From the NCBI RefSeq assembly GCF_028368855.1, contig NZ_JAQNCY010000018.1:1-59756 (forward strand): DNA of 59,756 nucleotides, given 5' to 3'. Source of the stretch: Leisingera sp. SS27 (GTDB lineage Bacteria > Pseudomonadota > Alphaproteobacteria > Rhodobacterales > Rhodobacteraceae). The translations under genes and the position numbers were made by a program. The notes beneath the pieces were generated by a model. It was not told the origin of the DNA. It ran no database searches and saw nothing but the letters and a program-made list of their open reading frames with translations. Positions within the stretch are counted from its first letter, which is position 1. Every line of letters starts with the position of its first letter. This document shows, in pieces, positions 28,926 to 37,161 of the stretch.

Positions 28926-29342
28926 ATGCTGATGCGGCTGGCAGCAACACTTGCAATGGCAGCAGGCCCGGTCTGGGCGCAGGAAAGTGGTGCCGGTGAG
29001 GGGCGGGACCTGTTCCTGTACTTCTGCGCCGAATGCCACGGCAAGGACGCGGCAAGCCAGGGGCCGATGGCGGAAATGATGGCCTTGCAGCCGCCGGATC
29101 TGACCCGGCTGGCCGCGCGCAACAACGGCGCCTTCCCGGTTGAGGCGGTGGCCAAGCAGATAGACGGCCGCCAGCCGGTTGCCGCCCATGGCGACATGCC
29201 CGTGTTCGGCCCCTCGCTGGACGAGGACCAGTATGTGGCCCTGGCCCTGCCGAACGGCCAGCCGATGATGGTGCCGCAGGCCCTGGGCAGCCTGATCGCC
29301 TATCTGAAATCGGTGCAGCACGGCGGGACCGGGAGCGAATAG
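28926..29342 (+). CDS. Small periplasmic c-type cytochrome
   Basis: This 138-aa protein starts at an ATG with AAAGGAGA upstream. A short signal peptide ends with VWAQE. One heme-c site, CAECH, lies near residue 36, and methionines such as HGDMPVFG (about residue 95) could be the sixth ligand. It resembles class I cytochromes used as small electron carriers. No oxidase or reductase is adjacent. The FNR-like site suggests expression at low oxygen. Confidence 0.87.
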   Translation: MLMRLAATLAMAAGPVWAQESGAGEGRDLFLYFCAECHGKDAASQGPMAEMMALQPPDLTRLAARNNGAFPVEAVAKQIDGRQPVAAHGDMPVFGPSLDEDQYVALALPNGQPMMVPQALGSLIAYLKSVQHGGTGSE

Positions 29343-29576
29343 CCGCGCGTCCCTTGCGGATGAACGGCGCAGCACACTGATGAGGCTCGGAATCCGCCCG
29401 GCGCTCCCTCCAGAAGTTAAAAAAGTCTGAATATTTTACGCAAAGACAAGTTGTCGGCCACGGTCTGCCGCAATTTTGCCTTTGATGGCTGATTGTTCGT
29501 TAACCAGAAAATAAAGAAGGCAGCTTTGACCGCGAATTCATTCGTTGCTCGCACAGACCGACAAGGAAATTACCCT

Positions 29577-31679
29577 ATGGATGATACACCCGACTGCCAG
29601 CCGGCTGGCCTTGGACGTTTTCCCTTTTTGCGCGACGGCCATGACAGCCTGGACGGGCTTGCAGGCGAGATCGTGGAGCTGAAGGACCTGCTGCTGGACA
29701 TTCAGGCGCTGGAAGCCAAGGGCAGCCGCAGCCAGATCGCCCGGCAGCTGAAGGAACTGGACGAGTTCAAGCCCAGCGTCACGATGATCGGGCAGATCAA
29801 ATCCGGCAAGACCTCGCTGGTCAATGCTATGGTGGCCCGCCCCGGGCTGCTGCCTGCCGATGTGAACCCCTGGACCTCTGTTGTCACCTCGCTGCACCTG
29901 AATGCGCCGCGCAAGGATGGCGATCCGGTGGCCTCCTTCCAGTTCTTCAACGGTGACGAGTGGGACCATCTGGTTTCCAACGGCGGCCGGATCGGTGAGC
30001 TGTCGATGCGGGCGGGCGCCGATGAGGAGCTGCAGAAGATCCAGGCGCAGATTGCGGAAATGCGCGAGAAGACCCGCAAGCGACTGGGGCGGCGTTTTGA
30101 GCTGCTGCTGGGCCAGAAGCATGATTACCGGCATCTGGATGACGACCTGATGCAGCGCTATGTCTGCCTGGGCGACGATTTCGAGATGGCGGGCAGCAGC
30201 GACCAGCAGGGCCGGTTTGCCGATATCACCAAATCCGCCGACCTGTTCCTGCCGCTGCCCTCGCTGCCGGTGCCGCTGTGCCTGCGCGACACGCCCGGCG
30301 TCAACGACACCTTCCTGATGCGCGAGCAGATCACCATCAAGTCGCTGCGTAACAGCCGCCTGTGCGTGGTGGTGCTGTCCGCTTCGCAAGCGCTGAGTTC
30401 GGTCGATATGGGGCTGATCCGGATGATCTCCAACGTGCGGTCCGAAGGGATCGTGATCTTCGTCAACCGGATTGACGAGCTGTCGGACCCGGAGACCCAG
30501 ATCCCCGATATCCGCGACAGCATCCTGGCGACGCTGGAGAAGATGAACGGGCCGGAAAATCCCAGGATCGTCTTTGGCAGCGCCCTGTGGGCCAACGCGG
30601 CGCTGGCGCCGGACACCCATCCGCTGGGTGCGGACAGTGCCGCCGTGCTGCGGCAGTACGCCGGGCCGGAGGCAGATGCAGACGGGCAGGATGTGCTGAG
30701 CGACCCGGCGCTGATGTGGCAGCTGTCCGGCGTGCCGGAACTGTTTGAAACCATCGGCGCGCGGATTGCCGAAGGCGCCGGAGCGCGGCTGCTGTCCGAG
30801 GTGCGCCAGCGCGCCGCCAACCAGGTGTCCAGCATGAAGGCGGCCTCAACCGTGGCGTCAATGCGGATCGACGGCAACCGGATCTCGGTGATCGAGCCCG
30901 CCGCGCTGAGCCAGCTGCTGCGGCGGCTGGAGACCGTGAGCATGGCGCAGATGGATACTGCGCTGGACCAGGTGTTCGCCACCTTCTCCTCGCGGGTGGA
31001 CCAGGCGCATAACAAGTTCCTGGAGCGGGCGGTGGCCTCATTGCTGCAGCATCTGGAGAACTATGGCGAAAACGAAACCTGGCAATATGCGCCGGACGGG
31101 CTGCGGATCCTGCTGCGCTCCAGCTACCAGGTGATGCGCAAGAATCTGATGGCCGCCTGCACACAGGTCTACAGCGATGCGGCATCGGCGATCCATGACA
31201 CCTATCAGCAGGCGGTCTCCATTCAGGTCAGCGATTTCCGCATTGCGCCCGCGGCTGTGCCCGAGGTGCCGCCGCCGGTGGCGATCGGCGCCACCATCGC
31301 GCTGGACCTGCAGACCTCCTGGTGGAAGGGCTGGTGGCAGCGCCGCCGCGGATACCGCGCCTATGCCAGCGGCTATTACGATCTGATCAAGGCGGAGACG
31401 GCACCGATCATCCATGAGCTGAAGGAACAGCAGGCGGCGGAGATCCGGCAGGACGCCCGCGAGCGGCTGATGGCGTTCTTCACCGAACAGCGGGAGCTGC
31501 TGATGGACGTGGCTGAGAAGACGCGGATCAGCATGAATGACCTGAATAACCTGTTCGGCATCAGTGCCCAGCAGGAGCGGGCGGAGCTGCTGGAGCTTCT
31601 GCTCAAGGAACTGGCATCAGAGGACGCGGAGCCGGTCGCAGAACCGGCCCGGGCAGCACGTAAAGGAGCGGCGGCATGA
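29577..31679 (+). CDS. Dynamin-like large GTPase
   Basis: The ATG at 29577 (AAGGAA upstream) gives 700 aa. G motifs: G1 GQIKSGKTS (72-80), G3 DTPG (238-241) and G4 NRID (297-300). The G domain is preceded by a helical stretch and followed by long helical regions (about 430-540 and 600-690), the dynamin-family layout. A tryptophan/arginine-rich segment, SWWKGWWQRRRGYRAY near 577-592, is a candidate membrane-contact paddle. It is first of four plus-strand genes and overlaps the next by 4 bp. Membrane remodelling is inferred. I do not recognise it as LeoA, CrfC or a characterised bacterial dynamin. Confidence 0.82.
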   Translation: MDDTPDCQPAGLGRFPFLRDGHDSLDGLAGEIVELKDLLLDIQALEAKGSRSQIARQLKELDEFKPSVTMIGQIKSGKTSLVNAMVARPGLLPADVNPWTSVVTSLHLNAPRKDGDPVASFQFFNGDEWDHLVSNGGRIGELSMRAGADEELQKIQAQIAEMREKTRKRLGRRFELLLGQKHDYRHLDDDLMQRYVCLGDDFEMAGSSDQQGRFADITKSADLFLPLPSLPVPLCLRDTPGVNDTFLMREQITIKSLRNSRLCVVVLSASQALSSVDMGLIRMISNVRSEGIVIFVNRIDELSDPETQIPDIRDSILATLEKMNGPENPRIVFGSALWANAALAPDTHPLGADSAAVLRQYAGPEADADGQDVLSDPALMWQLSGVPELFETIGARIAEGAGARLLSEVRQRAANQVSSMKAASTVASMRIDGNRISVIEPAALSQLLRRLETVSMAQMDTALDQVFATFSSRVDQAHNKFLERAVASLLQHLENYGENETWQYAPDGLRILLRSSYQVMRKNLMAACTQVYSDAASAIHDTYQQAVSIQVSDFRIAPAAVPEVPPPVAIGATIALDLQTSWWKGWWQRRRGYRAYASGYYDLIKAETAPIIHELKEQQAAEIRQDARERLMAFFTEQRELLMDVAEKTRISMNDLNNLFGISAQQERAELLELLLKELASEDAEPVAEPARAARKGAAA

Positions 31680-32605
31680 CGAACCCGCAGCCATTGGACC
31701 GCAAACCCCGTGTCGCCATCATGGGTGAGTTCAGCGCGGGCAAAAGCACCCTGTCGAACCTGCTCTTGGGGCGGCGTATCCTGCCGGAGAAGGTGACGGC
31801 AACCCGGCTGCCGCCGGTCTGGATCACCGAAGGAGAGGACCCGCCCGAGCGCAAGGCGCTGGACGGCAGCCTGCATCCGGTCTCGCTGGAGGCGCTGGAA
31901 GCGGTGCCGCTGGAAGAGACGCTTTATGTGCAGATCAGCTGCGAGGCACCGGTTCTGGAGGCCTGCGACCTGATCGACTTTCCCGGTATTTCTGATCCCA
32001 ACATGCCGCCCGAGGTCTGGGAACGGATGCTGGAAGAGGTGGACTGCGTGCTGTGGTGCACCCATGCGACCCAGGCCTGGCGCCAGTCGGAGGCGGCGGC
32101 CTGGGGGCTGGTGCCGGAGATGGTGCGCCAGCGCAGCCTGCTGCTGATCACCCGGTTCGACAAGCTGACGACGCCGCTGGACAAGCTGCGGGTGCAGACA
32201 AGGGTTGCGCGGGAGACCGAAGGCCAGTTTGCCGGCGTCTGCCCGATCTCGCTGACCCAGGCGCTGGACGCAGAGCCGGAGAGCATGGAATGGGAGACCT
32301 CGGGCGCCCAAGGATTTGCCGCGGCGCTGGAGGCCATTGTGACGGCGGCCCGCGACGGCAGCACGCCTGCGGTGCAGGAGCCTGTCCCGGCTGCTGCCGC
32401 GGCCCGGCCGGCGGAACACTCTGCTGCGGCGGAACCGGCAGCCGCCGCCGAAGGCACTCCCCAGGCGGCCAGCCCGCAGGAGGTGCAGCCCGGCCGCGTC
32501 ATGCCGCGCCGGGTGCGTCCGCAAGGCGCCAAGCGAACCCCGCGCCCCGGCGCGCGCCGGGATGCGGATCTGGCAGCCCTGCGCAGGGAATTGCTGGAGA
32601 GCTGA
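31676..32605 (+). CDS. Dynamin-family-related GTPase with Pro/Ala/Arg tail
   Basis: This 309-aa protein has G1 GEFSAGKST (17-25), G3 DFPG and G4 TRFDKL, which is the dynamin/Era-like pattern, but it lacks the long helical stalk. After about residue 225 it becomes Ala/Pro/Glu-rich, then a basic segment (MPRRVRPQGAKRTPRPGARR) and a short C-terminal helix. It is coupled to the larger GTPase by a 4-bp overlap, which suggests the two work as a pair, as is common for bacterial dynamins. Specific function unknown. Confidence 0.8.
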   Translation: MTNPQPLDRKPRVAIMGEFSAGKSTLSNLLLGRRILPEKVTATRLPPVWITEGEDPPERKALDGSLHPVSLEALEAVPLEETLYVQISCEAPVLEACDLIDFPGISDPNMPPEVWERMLEEVDCVLWCTHATQAWRQSEAAAWGLVPEMVRQRSLLLITRFDKLTTPLDKLRVQTRVARETEGQFAGVCPISLTQALDAEPESMEWETSGAQGFAAALEAIVTAARDGSTPAVQEPVPAAAAARPAEHSAAAEPAAAAEGTPQAASPQEVQPGRVMPRRVRPQGAKRTPRPGARRDADLAALRRELLES

Positions 32606-32692
32606 AAAAAGAGGCTTGTAATCCCGGGCCCGTTACGGTTGTGAATTGACCTGCGGGCCGGGCGGAACCGGCCCATCAGGCAAGGGCGCATT

Positions 32693-33058
32693 ATGACGGT
32701 ATCGGAAGAACTGGACAGTCTGCACGCTCAGTTTCCCGCCTGCGGGACGGTGGCCTATGCGGATCTGGCCGCGGGCATGGTGCTGGTGGCCAACAGCCAG
32801 TCGCCGCTGGACCGCCATGCGCTGGATGCGCTCTGTGCCCAGGCCGGCTGCCTGCTGGGTGAAAACAGCGCGCCGCCCCTCGGGTCCGGCGCGCCTGCCT
32901 TTGCGCTGGCGCGGGAGCCGGGCAGGCTGATGCTGGCCTTCAAGTCGCCCCGGCAGCCAACCGATGCGCTGTTGTGCCTTGCGGCGCCGGATCTGGATCT
33001 GGGCGCGTTTCAGGCCGCCGCCCGCGACTGCCTGGACCGGATCACCGCAGATGGCTGA
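32693..33058 (+). CDS. Small protein, possibly roadblock/LC7-like
   Basis: This 121-aa soluble protein has AAGGGCG upstream of its ATG. The pattern VAYADLAAGMVLVANS, followed by helices and strands, faintly resembles roadblock/LC7 domains, which partner small GTPases in bacteria (MglB-like). It lies 87 bp after the second GTPase gene in the same operon. The fold assignment is a guess. Confidence 0.6.
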   Translation: MTVSEELDSLHAQFPACGTVAYADLAAGMVLVANSQSPLDRHALDALCAQAGCLLGENSAPPLGSGAPAFALAREPGRLMLAFKSPRQPTDALLCLAAPDLDLGAFQAAARDCLDRITADG

Positions 33059-33097
33059 CGGACCGGCGCACCACGACCTTCGAACGGGAATTTCAAA

Positions 33098-33886
33098 GTG
33101 ACTCACGACGACGCAATTGCCGGCAACCTGGCGGCCCTCGGCGCCCGGCAGACCGTGTTCCGGGATGGCAGACGGGTTCTGTCCAACGGGCTGTTCCCGC
33201 CGCCGCTGCCCTCCCTGCTGCAGGAAATCGGCACCACGGTGCTGCAGCGGCAGCTGACCTTCCGCGCCGGGGCCAGTGCGCTGTCCTTTGTGGTGTCCGA
33301 ACGGCGGCTGATGGCGCTGGTCTCTGCCAGCAGCGATCTGGAAGAGGTGCAGCATCTGGCCGGCCAGGGCCTGTCCCATGACCAGCCGGAGGTGCTGGAA
33401 GCGGTTGCCGCGGCAATGGTGCGGCTGGCGCAGGCGGAAGAACCGCTGACGGTTGAGACCGCCTTTGCCGCGCCCGGCGGCAGCCCGGCCGGGCTGGGAC
33501 TGCCGGCGGCGATGCTGGAAGAGGTGATGGAGCTGGACCCGGGCGAGCAGGAACGGCCGATGGAATTTTTCATCGAGGCCGCCGCCGGTATGTATTCGGC
33601 CTGCCTGCTGCACGCGGGCGGCGCCTGGCTGGGCGGCGGCGAGGATGCAGCTGTGCTGACTGCGCTGCAGAAGATTGCCGATGCGCAGTGGGACCGGTTC
33701 CAGGCATCTTATGCCAAACATGCGGCGCTGACAGAAACGCCGCGGCTGATTTCGCTGGGTCCGGTTCTGGACGGCGGCAGCTGTGTGTCGGTTGTCTGGG
33801 CGGATGGCGAATGCGCCCTGTTCGCCCATGGCGAGGCGGATCTGGCCGGGCTGCACGGCATCTGGCAGCGGGTTTTCACCCTGTAA
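33098..33886 (+). CDS. Uncharacterised protein of the GTPase operon
   Basis: This 262-aa protein starts with a GTG preceded by GGGA. It has no signal peptide, no membrane segment and no motif I recognise. It alternates hydrophobic strands and helices (e.g. ALSFVVSERRLMALVSA and CVSVVWADGECALFAHG), so it may be a tandem roadblock- or profilin-like fold, which would fit the preceding small protein. It ends in a hairpin shared with the convergent operon. Confidence 0.65.
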   Translation: MTHDDAIAGNLAALGARQTVFRDGRRVLSNGLFPPPLPSLLQEIGTTVLQRQLTFRAGASALSFVVSERRLMALVSASSDLEEVQHLAGQGLSHDQPEVLEAVAAAMVRLAQAEEPLTVETAFAAPGGSPAGLGLPAAMLEEVMELDPGEQERPMEFFIEAAAGMYSACLLHAGGAWLGGGEDAAVLTALQKIADAQWDRFQASYAKHAALTETPRLISLGPVLDGGSCVSVVWADGECALFAHGEADLAGLHGIWQRVFTL

Positions 33887-33897
33887 GGTGAAAACCC
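33870..33897. terminator. Bidirectional hairpin between the two convergent GTPase operons
   Basis: GGGTTTTCACC and GGTGAAAACCC form a perfect 11-bp stem with a 6-nt loop that contains the stop codon of the plus-strand gene. The A/T-rich middle of each arm gives U-rich runs on both strands. Confidence 0.7.
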
Positions 33898-33925
33898 TTG
33901 CTGTTCTTCCGCAGCTTGGCCGCCT

Positions 33926-35245
33926 TCAGGCGGCGAGCTGCGCCTGCATGTCGCGTTTCAGCTGAAGCAGAATGCTGGTGGCATCAAACAGCGACGTGCC
34001 GTCCTGTTCCACCTGGATCAGCTGAATGAGGTCTTCCGCTTCCGACACCGCGCCGCGGATCTCTGCCAGCGCGTTGCCGCCGTTGCCGCCATACTCCTCG
34101 AAATGGCTGTCCAGCCACTGCACCGACTTCAGGGCAGTACGGATCAGCTGGCTGCTGCTGCCGGTGCCGGTGCTGTCCTGCAGCGCCTGGCCCATGCTGC
34201 GCCCCTGCGCGGACAGGTAGTCCAGCGCCTGATCATAGGCCTGCCGGGCCTCCGGGCTGAGCGCCGCGTCCTGCGGTGCCGCGGATTCTGCGGCCGCAAC
34301 AGGCGCCTGTGCCACGGGGGCAGAGCGGTCCTGTACAGGAGTTTCCGGCGCAAGCGGAGCATCCGGCTCTGCCAGGGGGGCCACCAGAGGGGGCGGTGCC
34401 GCGGTTTCCGCAGCAGGGACCGGGGCGGGCGCAGGCGCGTATTTCGCCAGCAGCACACCAGCCTGATCGAGTGCTGCCTGACGCCGCAGCTTCACCTCAT
34501 GCATGATGGCCGAGATCAGCGCCTGCCCGCCGGAACGGCGCAGCCGGTCGCGGTCCACCGTGCCATCGGGCGCCCTTGCGGCCTGTGCCTCCAGCGCAGC
34601 CAGCGGCAGGATGCCGTTGAACTGTTCGGAGGCCGCGTCCTGAATAGCGGCCAGCGCGGGGGCAAGCCGGTCCTGCGATGCCATTTCATCCGCCTTGGTC
34701 ACCAGAAGGAAAGCGCCGTCCTTCATCTGTTCCGGCGCGCGCGCCCAGGCGGCCTGCTCTGCAGAGGTGAAGTCCTGAGTGCACCACAGGGCAATGCCGG
34801 TCCGCTGAGCGGCCCAGGGCACTGCGCGTTCCAGGGCAGCGGCATCCGGAGCAGAAATCTCCAGGAGACTGATCTGGTTCAGGGCGGGCAGCGGCAGCTG
34901 CGCCTCAGCAAAGACCGCACCCCGGGCCGCCAGCGCGCCGGTGTCGAAACCGGGCAGGCTGAAGCCGCTGCCATCCGCCAGCACGCCGCTGCAGGCCGCG
35001 GTTCCGCCGCCGCTGATCTGCAGGGTGGGCAGGGAGACGCCCGCCGGGATCACCTGGCTGCCCAGCAGCAGGTTGGCGACGCTGGACTTTCCCGACCCCG
35101 CCAGGCCGAACAGGGTGACGGCCACCGGTTTCTCCAGCTGCTCCAGCAGCGTCCCGGTGCCGGACTGCAGGCGGGCGGGGATCCGGCCCTCTGCCAATGC
35201 TTGCCGCAGAGATGCGGCAGCGGCGGCGGTTTCCGCTTGGGTCAT
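33926..35245 (-). CDS. GTPase-like P-loop protein with degenerate G3
   Basis: This 439-aa protein has AAAGGG upstream of its ATG. It has a clear Walker A, GLAGSGKSS (47-55), and G4 TKADEM, but the DxxG of G3 is replaced by LEISAPD, so hydrolysis may be weak or absent. A Pro/Ala/Glu-rich linker (about 260-330) separates this from a C-terminal helical domain (QAYDQALDYLSAQG...LQLKRDMQAQLAA). It follows the PP2C gene by 2 bp. It could sense or sequester nucleotide in the signalling complex; this is inference. Confidence 0.75.
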   Translation of the reverse strand: MTQAETAAAAASLRQALAEGRIPARLQSGTGTLLEQLEKPVAVTLFGLAGSGKSSVANLLLGSQVIPAGVSLPTLQISGGGTAACSGVLADGSGFSLPGFDTGALAARGAVFAEAQLPLPALNQISLLEISAPDAAALERAVPWAAQRTGIALWCTQDFTSAEQAAWARAPEQMKDGAFLLVTKADEMASQDRLAPALAAIQDAASEQFNGILPLAALEAQAARAPDGTVDRDRLRRSGGQALISAIMHEVKLRRQAALDQAGVLLAKYAPAPAPVPAAETAAPPPLVAPLAEPDAPLAPETPVQDRSAPVAQAPVAAAESAAPQDAALSPEARQAYDQALDYLSAQGRSMGQALQDSTGTGSSSQLIRTALKSVQWLDSHFEEYGGNGGNALAEIRGAVSEAEDLIQLIQVEQDGTSLFDATSILLQLKRDMQAQLAA

Positions 35246-35247
35246 TC

Positions 35248-36198
35248 CTAACGCCCTTTCCCGGCCAGCCGGACCACCTTGGCGTCCTGCTCCGGCAGGG
35301 ACGGCCCGTCATAGGAGTTGCTGTTCATGGCCACCACACGGGTTGCGCTGGCCGATTGGTCGCCCACTAGGTCAACTGGCTTGCGGCGCATCTTGCGGGT
35401 CACCGGCTTGTTGTGGTTGAGCTTGATCACCGCAAAGGAAATGTTGTCCTGATCCGGGTCCGCCAGATCATCCAGCGCCGCCAGCAGCCGTTCGACGATT
35501 TCCGCGCTCTTGCGGCGGCGGTACTTGTGCAGGATCTTCTCGATCCGCGCATCCTCGAGGAACTGCAGCCCGTCGCTGGAGACAACCACCAGGTCGCCGA
35601 CCTCCATCCGGAACGGGGCCTTGGGGCAGTCGGTGCGCGTCACCCGGTCGCCCAGGATGACCGAGGTCAGGCAGTTGCGGTCGGGATGGTCGCGGCCGGC
35701 TTCGGCGTCCAGCAGGCCCGCCTTGACCATCATGTCGATCTGCGGCGCCATCGAGTGGTCCTCGTTCAGCTGCTGCAGCTTGCCGCCGCGCATCAGATAG
35801 AGCGGCGAGTCGCCGATCGACAGCCAGTACAGGCGGTCCTCGATCATCACCACCGACACCAGGGTCGCGCCCATGCCGCGGACGCTGGGATTGTCCTGGA
35901 CATATTCCTGCACGCAGGTGTTGGCCTCTGCCGCGGCATGGGTCAGGTGATAGGGGATCTGCTTTTCGTATTCGGCGAAGTTGACGCTTTCGAACTTCAG
36001 CTTGCTGAAGGCCTCGGTCACCACCATCTTGGAGGCGACATCGCCGGCCGCGTGGCCGCCCATGCCGTCCGCCAGGATGGCCATGCCGATGTCGGTGCCC
36101 GCCGGGAAGTCGGTGATGATGGCGTCTTCCTGGTAGTCGCGCGCGCCCTGGCAGATGGCGGCGGCAACGTCAAAGCGCGGTTCAGGCGATTTCCACAT
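35248..36198 (-). CDS. PP2C-type serine/threonine phosphatase
   Basis: This 316-aa cytosolic phosphatase has AGGAGGCGG upstream of ATG. PP2C metal motifs are all present: ARDYQEDA, ILADGMGGHAAGDVAS, GDSPLYLMRGG, VVVSSDGLQF and DNISFAVI. The C-terminal 60 residues are basic and poorly structured. It overlaps the FHA gene by 17 bp, so the two are made together. It probably dephosphorylates targets of the kinase encoded at the head of the same gene run, as PppA does for PpkA in type VI systems. Confidence 0.9.
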   Translation of the reverse strand: MWKSPEPRFDVAAAICQGARDYQEDAIITDFPAGTDIGMAILADGMGGHAAGDVASKMVVTEAFSKLKFESVNFAEYEKQIPYHLTHAAAEANTCVQEYVQDNPSVRGMGATLVSVVMIEDRLYWLSIGDSPLYLMRGGKLQQLNEDHSMAPQIDMMVKAGLLDAEAGRDHPDRNCLTSVILGDRVTRTDCPKAPFRMEVGDLVVVSSDGLQFLEDARIEKILHKYRRRKSAEIVERLLAALDDLADPDQDNISFAVIKLNHNKPVTRKMRRKPVDLVGDQSASATRVVAMNSNSYDGPSLPEQDAKVVRLAGKGR

Positions 36199-37021
36199 GT
36201 TCCGCCTCCTGCCCGCCAGCGCTGGTCCAGTTGAAGTCTTTGCCGCAGAGCGCCATGAAACGCAGCGTTGTTTCGCCCAGGCGGATCAGGTCGCCGCTGT
36301 TCAGAACCTCGTTGCTGATCACCGGCTGGCCGTTCAAGCGCACGATGTTGCTCTTGCCGCCGTGGCCCAGATAGAATTGCGAGCTTTCGGGATCAAAGAC
36401 GATGGCAGCATGGTTGCTGCGGGAGATCGCGGTGTCGCCGAAATCCAGCGCAACCGCCTGATCCTCGCCGCGGCCGATGGCCGACATGCCGGCCTTGAGC
36501 GTGAAGCTCTCGCCATAGCCGGGGCCGTCGGCGACCACGATCCAGCCCACCGGGAACTTGGTGTCGCGGGCCGGGGCGGCGGCGCCGGTGCTGTCGAACA
36601 GGTTGACGACATCGCCGTCGGAGGTGTCAAAGCCCAGGAGGCGGGTCTTGGCGCGGCGCTTGCGGGCCGGGGCGGCGCTGACATGCGCGGTCAGGTCGGG
36701 CAGGTCACCGCCGGGCTGGGGCATCTGCGCCGCCGCGCCAGCGGGCGGGGCAGCGGGCGGGGCAGCCGGGGCGGCTGCGGCCGGGTCCAGATCCCAGATG
36801 CCGGCCGCCGTATCCGCTGCGGCGGGCGCGGCGGTTTCCGGCTGGCTGTCTGCGGCATGGCCTGCCTGCGGGTCCAGATCCAGTTCCACGGAGCGCGTGT
36901 GCTGGGCGACGGCCTTCAGCACTTCTTGCTGCATCGTCTCATCCGCGACCTGCAGCCGCTCCATCGGGGCGGGCTCAGAAAGCGGGTCCTGCCGTCCGAT
37001 AAGTTTTCCGAAAAATCCCAT
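36182..37021 (-). CDS. FHA domain protein
   Basis: This 279-aa protein carries a C-terminal forkhead-associated domain (about 175-260) with GRGEDQAV, SRSNHAAIVFD and NIVRLNGQPV, the phosphothreonine-binding surface. The N-terminal 110 residues are disordered and Ala/Pro-rich, with Thr/Ser that could be kinase targets. It lies between the second hairpin and the PP2C gene. Likely role: a phospho-dependent adaptor between the transmembrane kinase and the GTPases. Confidence 0.88.
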   Translation of the reverse strand: MGFFGKLIGRQDPLSEPAPMERLQVADETMQQEVLKAVAQHTRSVELDLDPQAGHAADSQPETAAPAAADTAAGIWDLDPAAAAPAAPPAAPPAGAAAQMPQPGGDLPDLTAHVSAAPARKRRAKTRLLGFDTSDGDVVNLFDSTGAAAPARDTKFPVGWIVVADGPGYGESFTLKAGMSAIGRGEDQAVALDFGDTAISRSNHAAIVFDPESSQFYLGHGGKSNIVRLNGQPVISNEVLNSGDLIRLGETTLRFMALCGKDFNWTSAGGQEAEHVEIA

Positions 37022-37123
37022 GTCGTCTGCCTTTTTTGGTTGTTACAGGCGTCCGTGCAGTCACGGCAGGCGCCCGGTTTACCCTATGTGCGGAGAGCCG
37101 CCCGTCCGCGGCCCTTGCGGCCT

Positions 37124-37150
37124 GCCATGCCCCCGCACCAGGGGCATGGC
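37124..37150 (-). terminator. Hairpin after the first LysM-SBP gene
   Basis: GCCATGCCCC and GGGGCATGGC form a perfect 10-bp stem with a 7-nt loop, 11 bases beyond the stop at 37162. There is no U tract, so partial termination or mRNA protection is more likely than full termination before the FHA gene. Confidence 0.55.
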
Positions 37151-37161
37151 GGTTGCCCGGA

